Source: Thelephora terrestris (lineage: Eukaryota; Basidiomycota; Agaricomycetes; Thelephorales; Thelephoraceae). From it: a stretch of DNA of 64,000 nt. The stretch covers positions 2,289,001 to 2,353,000 of the forward strand of contig WIUZ02000006.1 in the NCBI GenBank assembly GCA_015956445.1. The letters are read 5' to 3'. The position numbers were made by a program, and so were the translations under genes. Shown piece after piece: positions 1 through 11,239 of this stretch (its first letter is position 1; each line of letters begins with the position of its first letter). Below the pieces are notes generated by a model. That model saw nothing but the letters and a program-made list of their open reading frames with translations. It had not been told where the DNA came from and searched no databases.

Positions 1-29
1 GAGCCGTCTCGTTGTCCCCAGGAAATCAT

Positions 30-1850
30 CAGACTCGATGGAGGCGACGCGCAGGCGACTGGGTTGCTGTTCGCACTGCCTCCAGCGGTGGATACCACCT
101 CTCGGCCCCGGCCGTCATTGAAATATTGACAGCTTGTACTTGCAAGAATCCCACACCGAGTCTTCTGCTTGACCGGATATGGGGCCAGGAATGCATTTTC
201 CCAGGCGTGGGCGTTGCTTTTAAACGCTCAATCCCCCGCTCTCCGCCCCCTTCAGGAACACCAGCGCGTGAGCAGTTGACAGGGCGATCATCTGAAATTC
301 TGCGCCTTCGCTCGCAAAGATCTCTTTCTTCACCTCGCGACCAAGGGTGCCTCCCAAATCGCCATCAACCTGTCTCTCCCCCCTCTCATCTTTTCCAGCA
401 TCGTCCCCGCCCTTACAAACGCGCCCGCCGTCTGGTTGCCACGTAACTTCTGGCAGCTGGCCTAGTCGTCGCCTGTTGTTTGGGGAACTGGGGTAATCTC
501 CGTACGTAATCTCATCTCTCACGATCCAGTCTGTTCCCACAGCTAACACGTCAACAATTCAGCCGCCGCCGTCATCGTTCCCGTGACTCAACAGCCGCCT
601 TTCAATCCTCCAACGAACACCAATCGTGAGATCGTGAGACACTACCCCTTGTTCGCTTCGACCCACCCCTTATGTACCTCATTCAACTACAGTGGGGTCT
701 CCTTCGTCGGCATATTCATAGTCGTCTAGGCTGACATCTTCTGGATCCGCGGTCTCGCCCGTTCCCTCGCTTGGGGCTTTGTCCCCGGCGTCCCACAAGG
801 TGAAGAAGCCCAGAGACGAGTACCATGGAGAGAAACCCCCATCGGAAGCCTCGTCCATAGTCATCTGCTTGCAAATCCCCCTCTTCAGTCTTCTGCCTCA
901 GCACTACAAAATGCTGACGACGCTGCTCAACCGATTACTCCCACCAGTATAGGAAGAAAACTGAACGTCTTCGTCGATGTTAGCTCTGAGGCCGACGGGA
1001 AACCTCCTCTCGCCTTTGTCATGGATACCGGTCTGCCGACCCTCGCTTTCGCGGTAAAGCGTAGCCATCTTACCCCGACTCAATCAGTTGCCTTCGTCGG
1101 CACTATCACAATCCCGCTCTCCCTTGTACTCCTCCTTCTTCGCGAGAATGAAGTCCCTCGTCCGATCTCCCGTCTGCCGATAGCAGTCATCCTTTCTGTT
1201 GGTATACCAAAGCTGGTGTTATTGCCCATCATCGGCGAAAGGCAGTTTCATCCCACCACAAACTAGGGTGCAGATGTGGCCATGTTCCGCAGCGGCATCC
1301 TCACATCCATCACGTACGAGAGTCTAACCCTGCCTACCACTCTCGATCGTGCGCGAAAGTTCTGGTTGCGGCGTTCTTACTCACACAATGTGAGAAGGTG
1401 ATTCCATCTTGATCGTGCACGCGATACCCAACTGAAACCGACCGATTCAAGATGTATTCATGTTCCTCTCCTCCTCGGCACTAACCAGCGTATCTCTCCC
1501 GTTATCTTGATTGAGCGACCGTAATCAATGTATCTGGACACAGCCCTTTGGTACAGATCACAGCACGCATATAGCTAAATCCTAGAAGCAGATTCCAGCC
1601 TGATCGCCCCCCCCCACTTCATAGAAGGTGTATTCAATCGCCATTCGCCGTGCTTTATTCTAAAGTGCCCGATTCAGACGAACCACGTTTCCCGGAAACA
1701 ACGGGCTGCTTAATTGAAAAGATGAGAACACGGGCCTCCAACAGAGAAGCTGAATACAATCACCGCGAAGGCGAACCGAGCTGTGCGTGACGAGTGTCTG
1801 CACAAGCCTGTGCTTTCAATTGCTAGTAAGTGGGTTATCAGTGTTAATTA
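30..1850 (+). pseudogene. Auxin-efflux-carrier-like relic, copy 1
   Basis: This is a degenerate copy of the better preserved carrier relic at 11240-12850. The two can be followed side by side from the 'GATGGAGGC.ACGC' block (about 36), through the stretch that in the better copy encodes GVSHIAINLSLPPLIFSSIV (here about 350-410, out of frame), to the 3' block around CACAATGTGAGAAG (about 1385). The family is PIN-like membrane transport proteins (Mem_trans). No continuous reading frame remains, so I call it a pseudogene. It opens the first unit of the duplication array. Confidence 0.6.
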
Positions 1851-1960
1851 TAGCAAACGCGTGCGGGCATCTACATGCTTTCGATAAGAAATGTGACGCG
1901 CAGCCGTGCCCCAGCCCATATGTCCCTCCCGTTAGTAATCTTAGTTAGAACAGAGTGGTT
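1850..1960 (-). pseudogene. Relic of OXA1 3' trailer
   Basis: The block 'GGCATCTACATGCTTTCGAT..' and the following 'CGCAGCCGTGCCCCAGCCCAT' match the sequence just downstream of the intact OXA1 stop codon (about 24418-24505). Only the trailer survives here. It then runs into the 3' flank of membrane gene A, which shows the same convergent order (carrier then OXA1 end) as the other units. Confidence 0.5.
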
Positions 1961-2153
1961 CCAAGGCATGAAAACAGCGCGTGATTCTCTTACGGGACCG
2001 CAGGGTGGGCCCATCGAAGTAATTCGCTGCACCAGCCGTGTATGAACGTGCCAACTTAACGCTAACGATAAAAGTACATAGACGAACAGACAACCATAAA
2101 AACCCGAATCTGGGGGGTACGACGAAGAATACAATGACAGGTGCTGACACCAA

Positions 2154-2252
2154 CTAACTATTGATGATATCGTTCGAGAGCTCGAGGATCAAGTGAAGGG
2201 CAAGCAAGAACAAAACTGCGTAACCGCTGGCGAGGACAATGCCGCCGATCCA
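2154..2252 (-). pseudogene. Severed 3' end of membrane gene A
   Basis: Read on the minus strand this encodes the last transmembrane segment of the family (WIGGIVLASGYAVLFLLALH.. then ..ELSNDIINS and a stop at 2154-2156). It corresponds to the ends of genes B (8455) and C (20725). It is separated from the rest of gene A by the transposon at 2253-4699. Joining 2252 to 4706 restores the order of residues seen in the paralogues, so the element inserted inside the last exon. Confidence 0.85.
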
Positions 2253-2606
2253 TATACTGTTCAAAGTGCACAAAAAATAGTTTCAGCCGCGCGAAGCAAT
2301 TCCCTCGCACGAAACTCACCAATCACCTCGCACGAAACTCGTCAGTCACCTCGCACGTGTTGTCCCCCAGGTCGCACGAGCACCCAGGCTCCTCCTGGGG
2401 GAAATTCCCACCTTTTTCTAAACAGACCCGAAGGTAGGCAGTCTGTTCCGTCGGCTTGCACACTATATAGAGGTAGTTTCGAGGCGGTATTCCCATTTTT
2501 CTGACCTTCGGAACGGCCTCGGGACTTTCCGAGATCCGATCAATTCCTCGGTATTCCGCCCAGCATTGTCGTTAGAAAACTCGCCGGGGTGTTGGACTGC
2601 CACTGA

Positions 2607-3934
2607 TATGGCGGTCGAAGTGCACAAAAAATATTCTCACGCGCGCGATGCAATCACATCGCGCGAAACCTGTCACCCCGCACGAAACTCCCCAATCATC
2701 TCGCACGAAACTTGTTGCTCACCTCGCACGAACACCCAGACTCCTCCTGAGGGGGATTCCCGCCTTTTTCCGAATAGATCCGAAGGTAGGCAGTCTGTTC
2801 TGTCGGTTAGCACGCTATATAGAGGTAGTTTCGGGGCGGTATTCCCATTTTTCTGACCTTCGGAACGGCCTCGGGACTTTCCGAGACCGAGATCCGATCA
2901 ATTCTTCAGTATTCCGCTAGATTCCGCTTAGTATTGACACGGGTCAACATTAGAATACTTGCCGGGGTGTGATGTTGCCACTGAGTGACTGTCCGCAGGA
3001 ATAGGTTAGACAGCAAATATATGTATCCGCCGTAGAAGGGTGCCCGCTCCCGCATTTCACCGTGTTCCTGACCCTCCACAGCGGTCGGGGTCCTTCACCT
3101 TCCTTAACAGTCCAAAAATAATCACCTAGGTTCGAATGCACACTGTGTACATCCCACGGACAGTCACTCACTGAGGCTCCTGTTTTAATAAAGACTTGCT
3201 AGCGCTCCTATGTTTAATTTGATCCTATGTTATTTTCGACATATTATTGATTATATGTTCGCCCGTTTTCGGCCTTGGCTGCATCCCGTTTCGAGATATT
3301 CCGCTTCCCGCTCAGTAGATAACCTCACTGTGGTTCGCCCGCTTCCACCCCTTAGCATTGCTCTTATTTCTTATGTACTGAGACAATTCTATCCTGTCTA
3401 CCTAGATGCGATCCCGCCAAACGCGCCTTCACCATTTCATGATAAAACAATCAAACTACTAAAATAGGTCGAAAATAACATAAGATGAAACCAAATATAA
3501 GAAGGCTGTCGCGAGTCTTAGAGGGGCAAACACACCTGAAAATATTATAAAAGGAGTCTCAGTGGCAGCACAACGCCCTGGCGAGTTTTCTAACGCCAAT
3601 TCGCGGCAATGCTGGACAGTGGGCGGAATACTGGAATTGATCGGATCACAGGTCTCGGAAAGTCCCGAGGCCGTTCCGAAGGTCAGAAAAATGGGAATAC
3701 CGCCCCGAAATTGCCTCTATATGGCGTGCAAACCGACGGAACAGACTGCCTACCTTCGGGTCTGTTCGGAAGCAGGTGGGAATTCCCTTCAGGAGGAGTC
3801 TGAGTGTTCGTGCGACGTGGAGGACAACATGTGCGAGGTGATTAATGAGTTTCGTGCGAGGTGATTGGTTAGTTTCGTGAGAGACGATTGCATCGCGCGC
3901 GCGAATTTATTTTTTGAGCACTTTGAACAGTATA
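2607..3934. mobile_element. Inner copy of the same foldback transposon
   Basis: It starts TATGGCGGTCGAAGTGCAC at 2607 and ends GCACTTTGAACAGTATA at 3934. It is flanked by a direct CACTGA duplication (2601-2606 and 3935-3940). Without the MITE at 2984-3168 and its 5-bp duplication it is about 1138 bp, close to the 1113 bp of the outer copy, which supports both boundaries. Its middle section (3174-3552) matches the outer middle section (about 3941-4297) in reverse orientation, so the two copies lie head to head. It is inserted at the arm/middle border of the outer copy. Confidence 0.87.
2984..3168. mobile_element. 185-bp MITE inside the inner transposon
   Basis: The terminal inverted repeat is AGTGACTGTCC (2984-2994) and GGACAGTCACT (3158-3168). 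It is flanked by a CACTG direct duplication (2979-2983 and 3169-3173). The equivalent positions of the sister arms (about 3562 and 4300, other strand) lack the insert and read straight through CACTGAG/CACCGAG, which confirms an insertion. There is no coding capacity. The exact edge of repeat versus duplication is slightly ambiguous because the repeat itself begins like the target. Confidence 0.8.
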
Positions 3935-4588
3935 CACTGAGACTCCTTTTATAATATTTGTATGTGTTTACCCCTCTAGGACTCGCGACGGCCTTCTTAT
4001 TTTGTTTTCATCTTATGTCATTTTCGACATATTTTAGTAGTTCAACTGTTTTATCATGAAATGGTGAAGGAGTGTTCGGCGGGATCGCATCTAGATAGAC
4101 AGGATAGAATAGTACATGAGAAATAAAAGCAATGCTAAGGGGTGGAAGTGGACGAACCGCAGTGCGGAATGTCTTGAAACGGGATGGGGCCAAGGCCGAA
4201 AACGGGCGAACATATAATCGACAATATGTCGAAAATAACATAGGATCGAAGTATTTAAACATAGGAACACTAGCAAGTCTTTATTAAAAAAAGGAGCCTC
4301 GGTGATAATATCACGCCCCAGCGAGTATTCTAATGTCAATTCGCAGCAATACTAATAAGCGGAATCTAGCGGAATGCTGAAAAATTGATCGGATCTCGGT
4401 CTCGGAAAGTCCCGAGGCCGTTCCGAAGGTCAGAAAAATTGGAATACCGCCCCGAAACTACCTCTCAATAACGTACAAACCGACGGAACAGATTTCCTAC
4501 CTTCGGATTTATTTGGAAAAAGGTGGGAATTTTCCTCAGGACAAGACAGGGTGTTCGTGCGAAGTGCGGGACAAAACGTGCGATGTGA

Positions 4589-6443
4589 TTAACGAGTTCC
4601 GCGCGAGGTGATTGGTGAGTTTGTGCGGGGTGACAGGTTTTGTGCGACGTGATTGCATCGCGCGCGCGAAAATATTTTTTGTGCACTTCGAACGGCATAG
4701 ATCCAGGCTGCCTTCGTGATATCATAGTCATATCCGGGGGCTATGACATCGTACGCACGTTGAGCCCCCCTCCCCAACACACTCGAGTTACAGTAACAGG
4801 TGCTGAACACATCGGAGAACTGGAACACACACGCGAGGATGATGCAGAGAGTGTTGCAAACGGCGGCGAATGTCGATAACCGTCGCAAGAAGGTGGCGAG
4901 ACCTTCAGCGAGGTTGGAGAAATCGAATCCAGAGCTTGAGGTCTCGCCACGGTCGTGATGATGCAGTTTGGCGAGATGGGCGAGGTAGCTCGAGAGCAAC
5001 AACGTCAACCATATCGTGGTTGAAATCATGCCATAGAGGATGTAAGTGCCAGAGCGGCACCCGAGTCCAGTGGTAGGCGTGAAAATGACGGTGATAGCGG
5101 CTGAGGCGGTGGTAGACCACTGTAAGCCCAGCGCGAAAAGGGACGCGACGAATATCCTTATCCACACCCCAGAAGGCATGGGTGGGTTTGGCTCGTCGTC
5201 TTCCCAGCCATCGAATCCGCAGTAAGCCTGGACTTGCTCGAGGGACCCAACTCTATTGTCACGGTGGTGCGTGACCCGTCTCTCGTCCGTGAATTTCCAT
5301 CCGTTCCTGAAGTTTACGGGGGTGTGTCTCTTCGCCATCCTGTCCGCGCTCTCGAAGGCCTGGGCGACCATTTCGACAGCTGAGTGCCACTCCCAGATCC
5401 TCGCGTAGTTGAAGACTGGCGCAGTCCTCGCGGCGTCCTGGGTGAAGACCTCCTTCTTCTCATATATCCCAAGCCCTTGCATGTCGGAGACTTCGCTTGC
5501 TCGCCTTGGGGGGTTGATCCCGACAGCGTTGTTGACCTGGGAGGGTTTTTCGGGGGCAGTAACGAAGGCGATCTCGTTGGCCTTGTTGATCGCAGCCTTC
5601 AGCTTCTCGTAGGAACAGACAGGGACCCAAAGCCACCCGACGACCATGGGAACAAGCCACAGCCAGAGGATCCCGGCTCCCTGACCGCTGGAGTTGACGT
5701 TACTTCCCAGATTCATGACAGAGTCCGCGATGGTGAAGATGAGGGCGATCATCACCCATGCTACGGACGTTGCTGCGGCGATTGTCCAAGTATAGGTTTG
5801 CTGGAGTCTGTCGACGAGAGATTCCCACCAATCATCGTTCTCGGGAAGGACTATGAGGGAAGCGAGTAGACCCTCGGAGGTGGTGAGGCGAAGTGGGACT
5901 TGTTGGAGGTAGATCAGGGCCTTCGCAGCGTTCTCGTGGTTGGGATATTTGATGGTCGAGAAGCGTTCGTTTCCCCAGCGAGTGTTGAGGGCAGTGATGA
6001 AGAGAGAAAATGCCGCGAGAGTAGGGGAGCCAACGGTAAGAGCGACTGGTGGATTTTGGTAAGTAAGGGATCGCCCCAGCAAACTGGTTCAAGACACGAG
6101 GAAACTCACCAGAAATCAGGTTATCAATGCGGCTCTCCGCCCCAAAGGGTAGCTGACTGACCAGAGCCAGCCACGGCAGAAGCCAGGCAGAGAACTGCTG
6201 GGAGAAGATGGACCAGTTAAATGGTTCCTGACCGGCGCCACACGATACCATGCATTGCTCGTAGGTCAAGCCGACAGCATCCCGGGAATCGTTCACGGGT
6301 CTACCGAAGAAGTCTGTTCCGCCTGTGGCATTGCCATTGGCCCTGAACGTTTCCAGGCACCGGGTAAAGGTGTGCGAGGTCGAGACGGAAACGAAGAAGA
6401 AAGATATGAAAAGGAACAGCTTGACACTGCCAGTTGATCTCAT
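4589..6443 (-). CDS. Polytopic membrane protein A, C-terminus replaced by transposon sequence
   Basis: Two exons: 6110-6443 (ATG at 6443, donor GTGAGT) and 6045 downward, with a 64-nt intron. The N-terminus is a signal peptide (VKLFLFISFFFVSVSTS) followed by a small luminal/extracellular part with conserved Cys (LTYEQC.VSCG) and SQQFSAWLLPWLALVSQLPF. Exon 2 holds several hydrophobic segments (TWTIAAATSVAWVMIALIFT, LWLWLVPMVVGWLWVPVC, VASLFALGLQWSTTASAA, IWLTLLLSSYLAHL, FAAVCNTLCIILACVF). The family is one I recognise only as uncharacterised in Agaricomycetes. After TKAAWI (about 4703) the frame runs into the transposon arm and stops at 4589, so the last membrane helix is lost and about 37 residues come from the element. 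Topology and function are unknown. Confidence 0.8.
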
Positions 6444-6889
6444 GACTCGAAGGCAGCTAGGAGAGAACGGCAGGGGGGATGGGAAGGTCACACTACCCCT
6501 GCGACGACCTTTGTAGGCGGCGGTGTATTTGGATCTCCATATAAAGTTTGAGTGGACCTTCGAAAAACGCTTTTCATAACAGGAAATGAAGGGCTACCGA
6601 ATCAGAAGGCGAGGCTTCTGAAGAATTCGCGATGTGGTAGCGGTGGCAGTGAGGATCGTCCGAGATCACATTAAGGCTATTTTCCCTTATCTTCTCGGGT
6701 CCAGAACCGCTGTGGTGTTCCAGGTGTTCAATGGTGCTGTGCGATAGCGACAGCGGCGCAGATGCCCACAGCAACCTCATGGGTTTGCTGATTCTGTAAT
6801 TGACTAGGTCAAAACGCTCAGTATCTTTATAGCGTTCGTGTCATGGCTATGACTCTTGGATCCGAAATAGCACCTCCGGATAGGTTCCT
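6444..6889. other. 5' flank of gene A
   Basis: No gene is seen. The segment just upstream of the gene (6510-6545, 'GTAGGCGGCGGTG..CCATATA') resembles the flank of gene C (about 22640-22675) and probably carries the promoter. Confidence 0.4.
6610..6778. repeat. Gene A 5'-flank block, also present at about 13155-13320
   Basis: The block contains GAATTCGCGATG, CCGAGATCACATT, CCTTATC.TCTCGGGT and CAATGGTGCTGTGCGATAG in the same order as at 13155-13320. In that second place there is no membrane gene beside it. Confidence 0.65.
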
Positions 6890-8010
6890 CTCTGGCACGT
6901 CAGCTCGAACGGAGTCTTGCGATTTAACGTATGTTGAGCGACTGCTTCGTGTTGTTTGGATGACCGTGACCGTGACTCACCGCCCTTCCCCAACAGTCAT
7001 TAGGCCCGGTGGAGGCAACGTGCAAAGGGCTTGTTTGGCGGATGCACTGCTTCCGGCAGTGGACAAGTTTTCTTGGCCTCAACCGTCGCCACCGTGAAGT
7101 CCTAATGCCACCGTAAACTGTAAGTGATAGCCGTGTGAGTTCCAAACGCCTCCCTCACCAAAACAAGCAACAGTCCCCCATCTGACCAGCTCTGCGGCCG
7201 GGGAACACATTTTTCGAGGCAGTGGGCACAGAAAACTTGGCCTCGGTGAATGAGGTTTTTGCTAGAGTCGGCGCGGGAAAATTTTCGATCATTATCATCC
7301 CCGCGACCTTTAGTAATGGAGGATCCGGGGTCTCGTTTTTCAACAATCATCTGGTTACGATTCCATTCTTACAATCGGTCCAGGTGGGGTTCGGTTTCTT
7401 CTCATTAGCCAGCGCCTTCGTCGGTCTCCCCTCGCGCTTGGTACACGCTCATTGTTTCCGTCTACAGAACAAATTCAGCATCTTGCTTATCCTCGGTGTT
7501 TCTACCGTGAAAAAGATGTCCAAAAGGTGGTTCAATTCGCCCACAAAGTAAGGCCCAGATCTTTGTAACCATGTTCCCGTACTCTCAGCATCCACCACGC
7601 ACCAATCGACCGTCCCAAATTCCCGACCGCGCGTTTTATAGGGAACTCGCCGTATCGGCTCTGTACTCCTAGGATGTCGATTAAGAACACCTCCTTGATA
7701 AATCTTCCACTTCTTTCTTCCAACTCATTTGGCGGTGATCTGCCGGGCGTCCTCGCATGCACAACGTGAGAAGACAGGGTTTTGATCCCTTCCAAACACA
7801 ATATCCAACTGAATCTGGCTCTTTCAAAGTTCCTGATACCGATGCCGGGCTTTCCGCAAAGGACGGTCCGCGTGATTGGGAAGATAAGATCACGTTCCAA
7901 CAAAGAAACTGGGCCTCAGTCACCTCGAAGGCAGCGCACGAGTCTTCATTGAGGCCAATGCTTCTAATTGCTGTGGGGTGGGGCATCATTATCAATGAGA
8001 GTGAGTGAGA
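6890..8010 (+). pseudogene. Auxin-efflux-carrier-like relic, copy 2
   Basis: It is alignable by eye with 23308-24420: shared 'GTGAAG.CCTAATG' (7095 and 23511), 'TTTTTCGATCATT' (about 7280 and 23670), 'AAGGCCCAGATCTTT' (about 7550 and 24008), and the 3' block with CACAACGTGAGAAG (7758). Short open stretches remain but no full carrier frame. It belongs to the second array unit, upstream of gene B's 3' end. Confidence 0.55.
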
Positions 8011-8140
8011 CTTCTTACTCGGTTGAGCCCACGCCCGAGCCTGGGCTTTGAGCGCTTGAGGCGGTAACTACCCCCTAGCAAGGCAGGTGCCAACCAGCCG
8101 TTGATAGGCTGGTGGGAAGAATCTGTTAAATTCTGTCTGA
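8010..8140 (-). pseudogene. OXA1 C-terminal relic
   Basis: 'ACTTCTTACTCGGTTGAGCC.. CCCGAGCCTGGGCTT' and 'CAAGGCAGGTGCCAACCAGC' match parts of the last OXA1 exon and preceding intron (24505-24560 and 24730-24760). Most of the exon is deleted. Confidence 0.5.
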
Positions 8141-8454
8141 GGCAAGTTAATGCCTAGAAGAACTGGGTCCTCGCAGGACGTGGAGAAGAATCGCGCGTGT
8201 AGACTAAGAGAGCGCGACTCGGGGTGAAATTAAAACTTATCTACCCGAAAGGTCACGTGACTAATCGATCATCGATCAGTGGCTACGCGGCCGCCGGGAA
8301 TGACGGAACGAAAGTGGAATATTACAGCAGAATCGAACACTATGGACGAGCCAGCGACTCAAGAACTTCTATGGGAAAATTACAGCCTGAATAGTCTACA
8401 ACATGAGAGGTCACAAACAACAGCAAAACATAATAGGACAGATGGCGACACGAA

Positions 8455-10283
8455 TCAATCGTTGATGATATCGCTCGAGAGTTCGAGGATCAAGTGAAGA
8501 GCGAGCAAAAACAAAATAACGTAACCACCGGCAAGAACGAGAGCTCCAATCCAAGCGGCCCTCATCCCATCGTAGTCGTATCCAGGAGCGATGATGTTCC
8601 AAGCGAGTCTAGCCCCCCTCCCGAGCACGCTCGAATTGCAGTAACAGGTGCTCCAAAAGTCGGAAAATTGCAATACGCACGCCAGAATTATGCATAGGCT
8701 GTTGCCGATGGCGAGGAATGTCGACAACCGTCGCATGAAGGTGGCGAGGGTTTCAGCGAGGTGGGCAGAATTGAGTCTAGAGCGTGAGGAATCGCCACGG
8801 TCGTGATGAAGTTTGGCGAAATGCGCGAGATAACTTGATAGCAAGAGCGTCGACCATATCATGGTTGAAACTATGCCATAGAGGAGGTAAGCGCCGGAGC
8901 GGCACCCGAGCCCGGTGGTAGGCGTGGCGATGACGATGACGGCGGCCGAGCCAGTGGTGGACCACTGTAAGGCCAGCGCGAAAACTGAGGCGACGAATAT
9001 CCTCTTCCACACCCCAGAAGGCATAGGTTGGGTAGGTTCCTTGTGCCCATGCACAGGGAATCCGCAGTAAGCCTGGACTTGCTCGAGGGACCCGATCCTA
9101 TTTTCATGGTGAAGCGTGACCCGTTTCTCCTCGGGAAATACCCATTCGCCACTGGAATCTATGGGAATGCGTCTCTTCGCCATTTTGTCCGCTTTCTCGA
9201 AGGCCTGGGCGACCGTCTCGACGGCCGAGTGCCACTCCCAGATCCTGGCGTAGTTGAAGACTGGTGCAGCCCTCGCGGCGTCCTGGGTGAAGACCTTCTT
9301 CTTCTTGTATATCCTAAACGCTTGCCTGTGGGTGACGTTTGTCGCGCGTGTGATCTTTGGGTATGCGTCCAATTTGGGTTTATTCTCAGTGGTGGCAACG
9401 TAGGCGATCTCGTTGGCCTTGTCGATCGCAGCCTTCAGCTTCTCGTAGGAGCAAACCGGGATCCAAAGCCAGCCGACGATGATGGGGATGAGCCACAGCC
9501 AGAGAGTCCCAACTCCCTGACCGTTGGAGTTGACGTCGTTTCCCACATTCATCAGCGAGTCGGCGACGGTGAAGGCGAAGGCGATGATCACCCACACTAT
9601 CGACGTGGCTGCAGCGATTGTCCAAACGTAAGTCTGTTCGAGTCTGTCGACGAGGCATTCCCACCAATCGTCGTTCTCGGGGAGAACTATGAGGGAAGCG
9701 AGCAGACCGTCGCGGGTAGTAAGGCGAAGTGGGACTTGTTGGAGATAGATGAGAGCCTTCGCGGCGTTCTCGTGGTTGGGGTATTCGATGGCTGAGAAGC
9801 GGTCGTTCGCCCAGCGAGTGTTGAGGGCGGTGATGGCTAGCGAGAAGGCCGCGAGAGTAGGGGAGCCAACAGTAAGAGCCACTGGTAGATGGTGGCAAGT
9901 AAGAAATTTGTCCAATTCAAGCCATGAGGGAACTCACCAGAAATCAGGTTATCTATGCGGCTCTCCGCCCCGAAGGGCAGTTGGCTGACGAGAGCCAGCC
10001 ACGGCAGAAGCCAGGCAGAGAATTGCTGGGAGAAGACGGACCAACTAAATGGTTCTTGACCAATGCCACACAGCGACTTGCATACGTCGTAGGTCAAACC
10101 AACAACATGATCGGAATCATTGACGCTATGGCCGAAGAAGTCGGTTCCGCCTGGGAGACTGGGATTTGCAGTTAAATTGGATTTAAAATCTGCCAAGCAT
10201 TGGGTAAAGTTGACTGAGGCGGTGACGGAAACGAAGAGGAGAGATAAGACGAGGAGCAGCTCGACTCTGGCAGAGAGCGTCAT
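8455..10283 (-). CDS. Polytopic membrane protein B
   Basis: Exon 1 is 9938-10283 and exon 2 is 8455-9881, with a 56-nt intron (GTGAGT..CAG). The spliced frame is 590 codons plus stop. It has a signal peptide (LLLVLSLLFVSVTAS), a conserved N-terminal ectodomain with LTYDVCKSLCG, then the family's hydrophobic segments, and ends ALHLILELSSDIIND with a stop. It is colinear with gene C over its whole length and closely similar. The order of signal peptide, short Cys-bearing ectodomain and about seven membrane spans suggests a surface or endomembrane protein. I know no assigned function. Intact as read. Its upstream region includes a run of 13 G's (about 10301-10313). Confidence 0.85.
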
Positions 10284-11239
10284 GACTTAGACATCGACGA
10301 GGGGGGGGGGGGGAGAGGAGCGAGAGGGCCAGACTGCCCAGGCTGCGACTTTTATATGTTTGTGATGGCAGTGTCCAGTGTTTGGCAATTGCTCGTGACG
10401 CAATTGAGCGAAGAGTCGCCCGCTGCTTATGAAATTCGAGATAAGCAGCTTCTGTCAAGTATCGCACAGCCCGGAGTTTGGCAGCGTTCAATTCAGGTAT
10501 AATGGCCGCTAGATGGTCCCGCATAACGATCGCCGAACGATTAGACGCGACCAGAGGGAAAGGCGCTGTGCATACAAGGTCAGTCGATGAGGTTATGCCA
10601 ACCAGAAGAGGCCACTCGCCTCACTTTCATTCTACGTAGCGTCTACCATCCCCCTGTCTGTCGAGCAGTGGAGCGACATCTTTACTGTCTTCAAGGTAAG
10701 GGGGTCGTATTTCCCCGTTGTCTGCACGGCATCCAACCCGCTTCCCTGAACCAGAGAGTTCTGTCGAGGAGGAGAGGTCGTGAGTCATGCCCAAGCCGGA
10801 TGTCTCCGCAGCGTTGCAAGGAATTTTAGAGAGCAACGAGTCAACGAACACCGGGGATCCCGGGTCGTCGTCTCTAAAATTTACCGCAATTGACAGGGTG
10901 GGGAACCAAACAGGGATTTCTACTGCTACTTCGAGGGTTGTTTGTCACGTTTCGTCACGCCCGACTGCGGAAAGTACGCCACTTCGTTACTTGTACACCA
11001 AACTAGAAAGAGAGACTCACAGCGACTGCGCCGGCGGAGTCCTATGGTCCCGGTCACTCGCGCTTCGGGGAGAGTCTGAATGGATGACCGAAAATCGCGT
11101 CGGCTCAAACGGAGGCTAGATTGTCTTTGGTAGTGGTACCAAGTAAGGACAAGTTGTTGCAGTATTCCGAGAAACACACAGCTGGTGTACGTCAAACCGT
11201 GCGAATTCACCGTCGCAACTGTTCACCCGATCAAGCCAC
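10284..11239. other. Intergenic, no gene seen
   Basis: The stretch before the third array unit contains several short frames with no recognisable protein. The 5' end of this stretch should carry the promoter of gene B. Confidence 0.4.

Larger units (their letters stand above)
2253..4699. mobile_element. Outer foldback DNA transposon, non-autonomous, in gene A
   Basis: The ends are inverted repeats, TATACTGTTCAAAGTGCAC at 2253 and the complement of TATGCCGTTCGAAGTGCAC ending at 4699. They are flanked by a direct GATCCA duplication (2247-2252 and 4700-4705). The two arms are long, about 350-400 bp, and similar by eye. Removing the inner element and its duplication leaves about 1113 bp. No transposase frame is visible, so it must have been moved in trans. 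The 6-bp duplication and TATRCYGTTC ends do not let me assign a superfamily with confidence. Confidence 0.88.

Noticed and set aside
12-446. Open frame of 144 codons as a gene
   Set aside because: It overlaps a carrier relic and changes frame relative to the better copy. Its translation is Pro/Arg-rich and not carrier-like.
2253-4699. CRISPR-like or tandem repeat array, because of recurring 'CTCGCACGAAACTC' blocks
   Set aside because: The repeats are irregular and sit inside transposon arms that occur four times in inverted pairs. The organism is a eukaryote.
9028-9795. A 255-codon plus-strand frame, with similar long frames at 5384-5869 and 21298-21807
   Set aside because: All lie opposite exon 2 of the membrane genes and mirror its codon pattern. 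They are shadows of the coding strand, not antisense genes.
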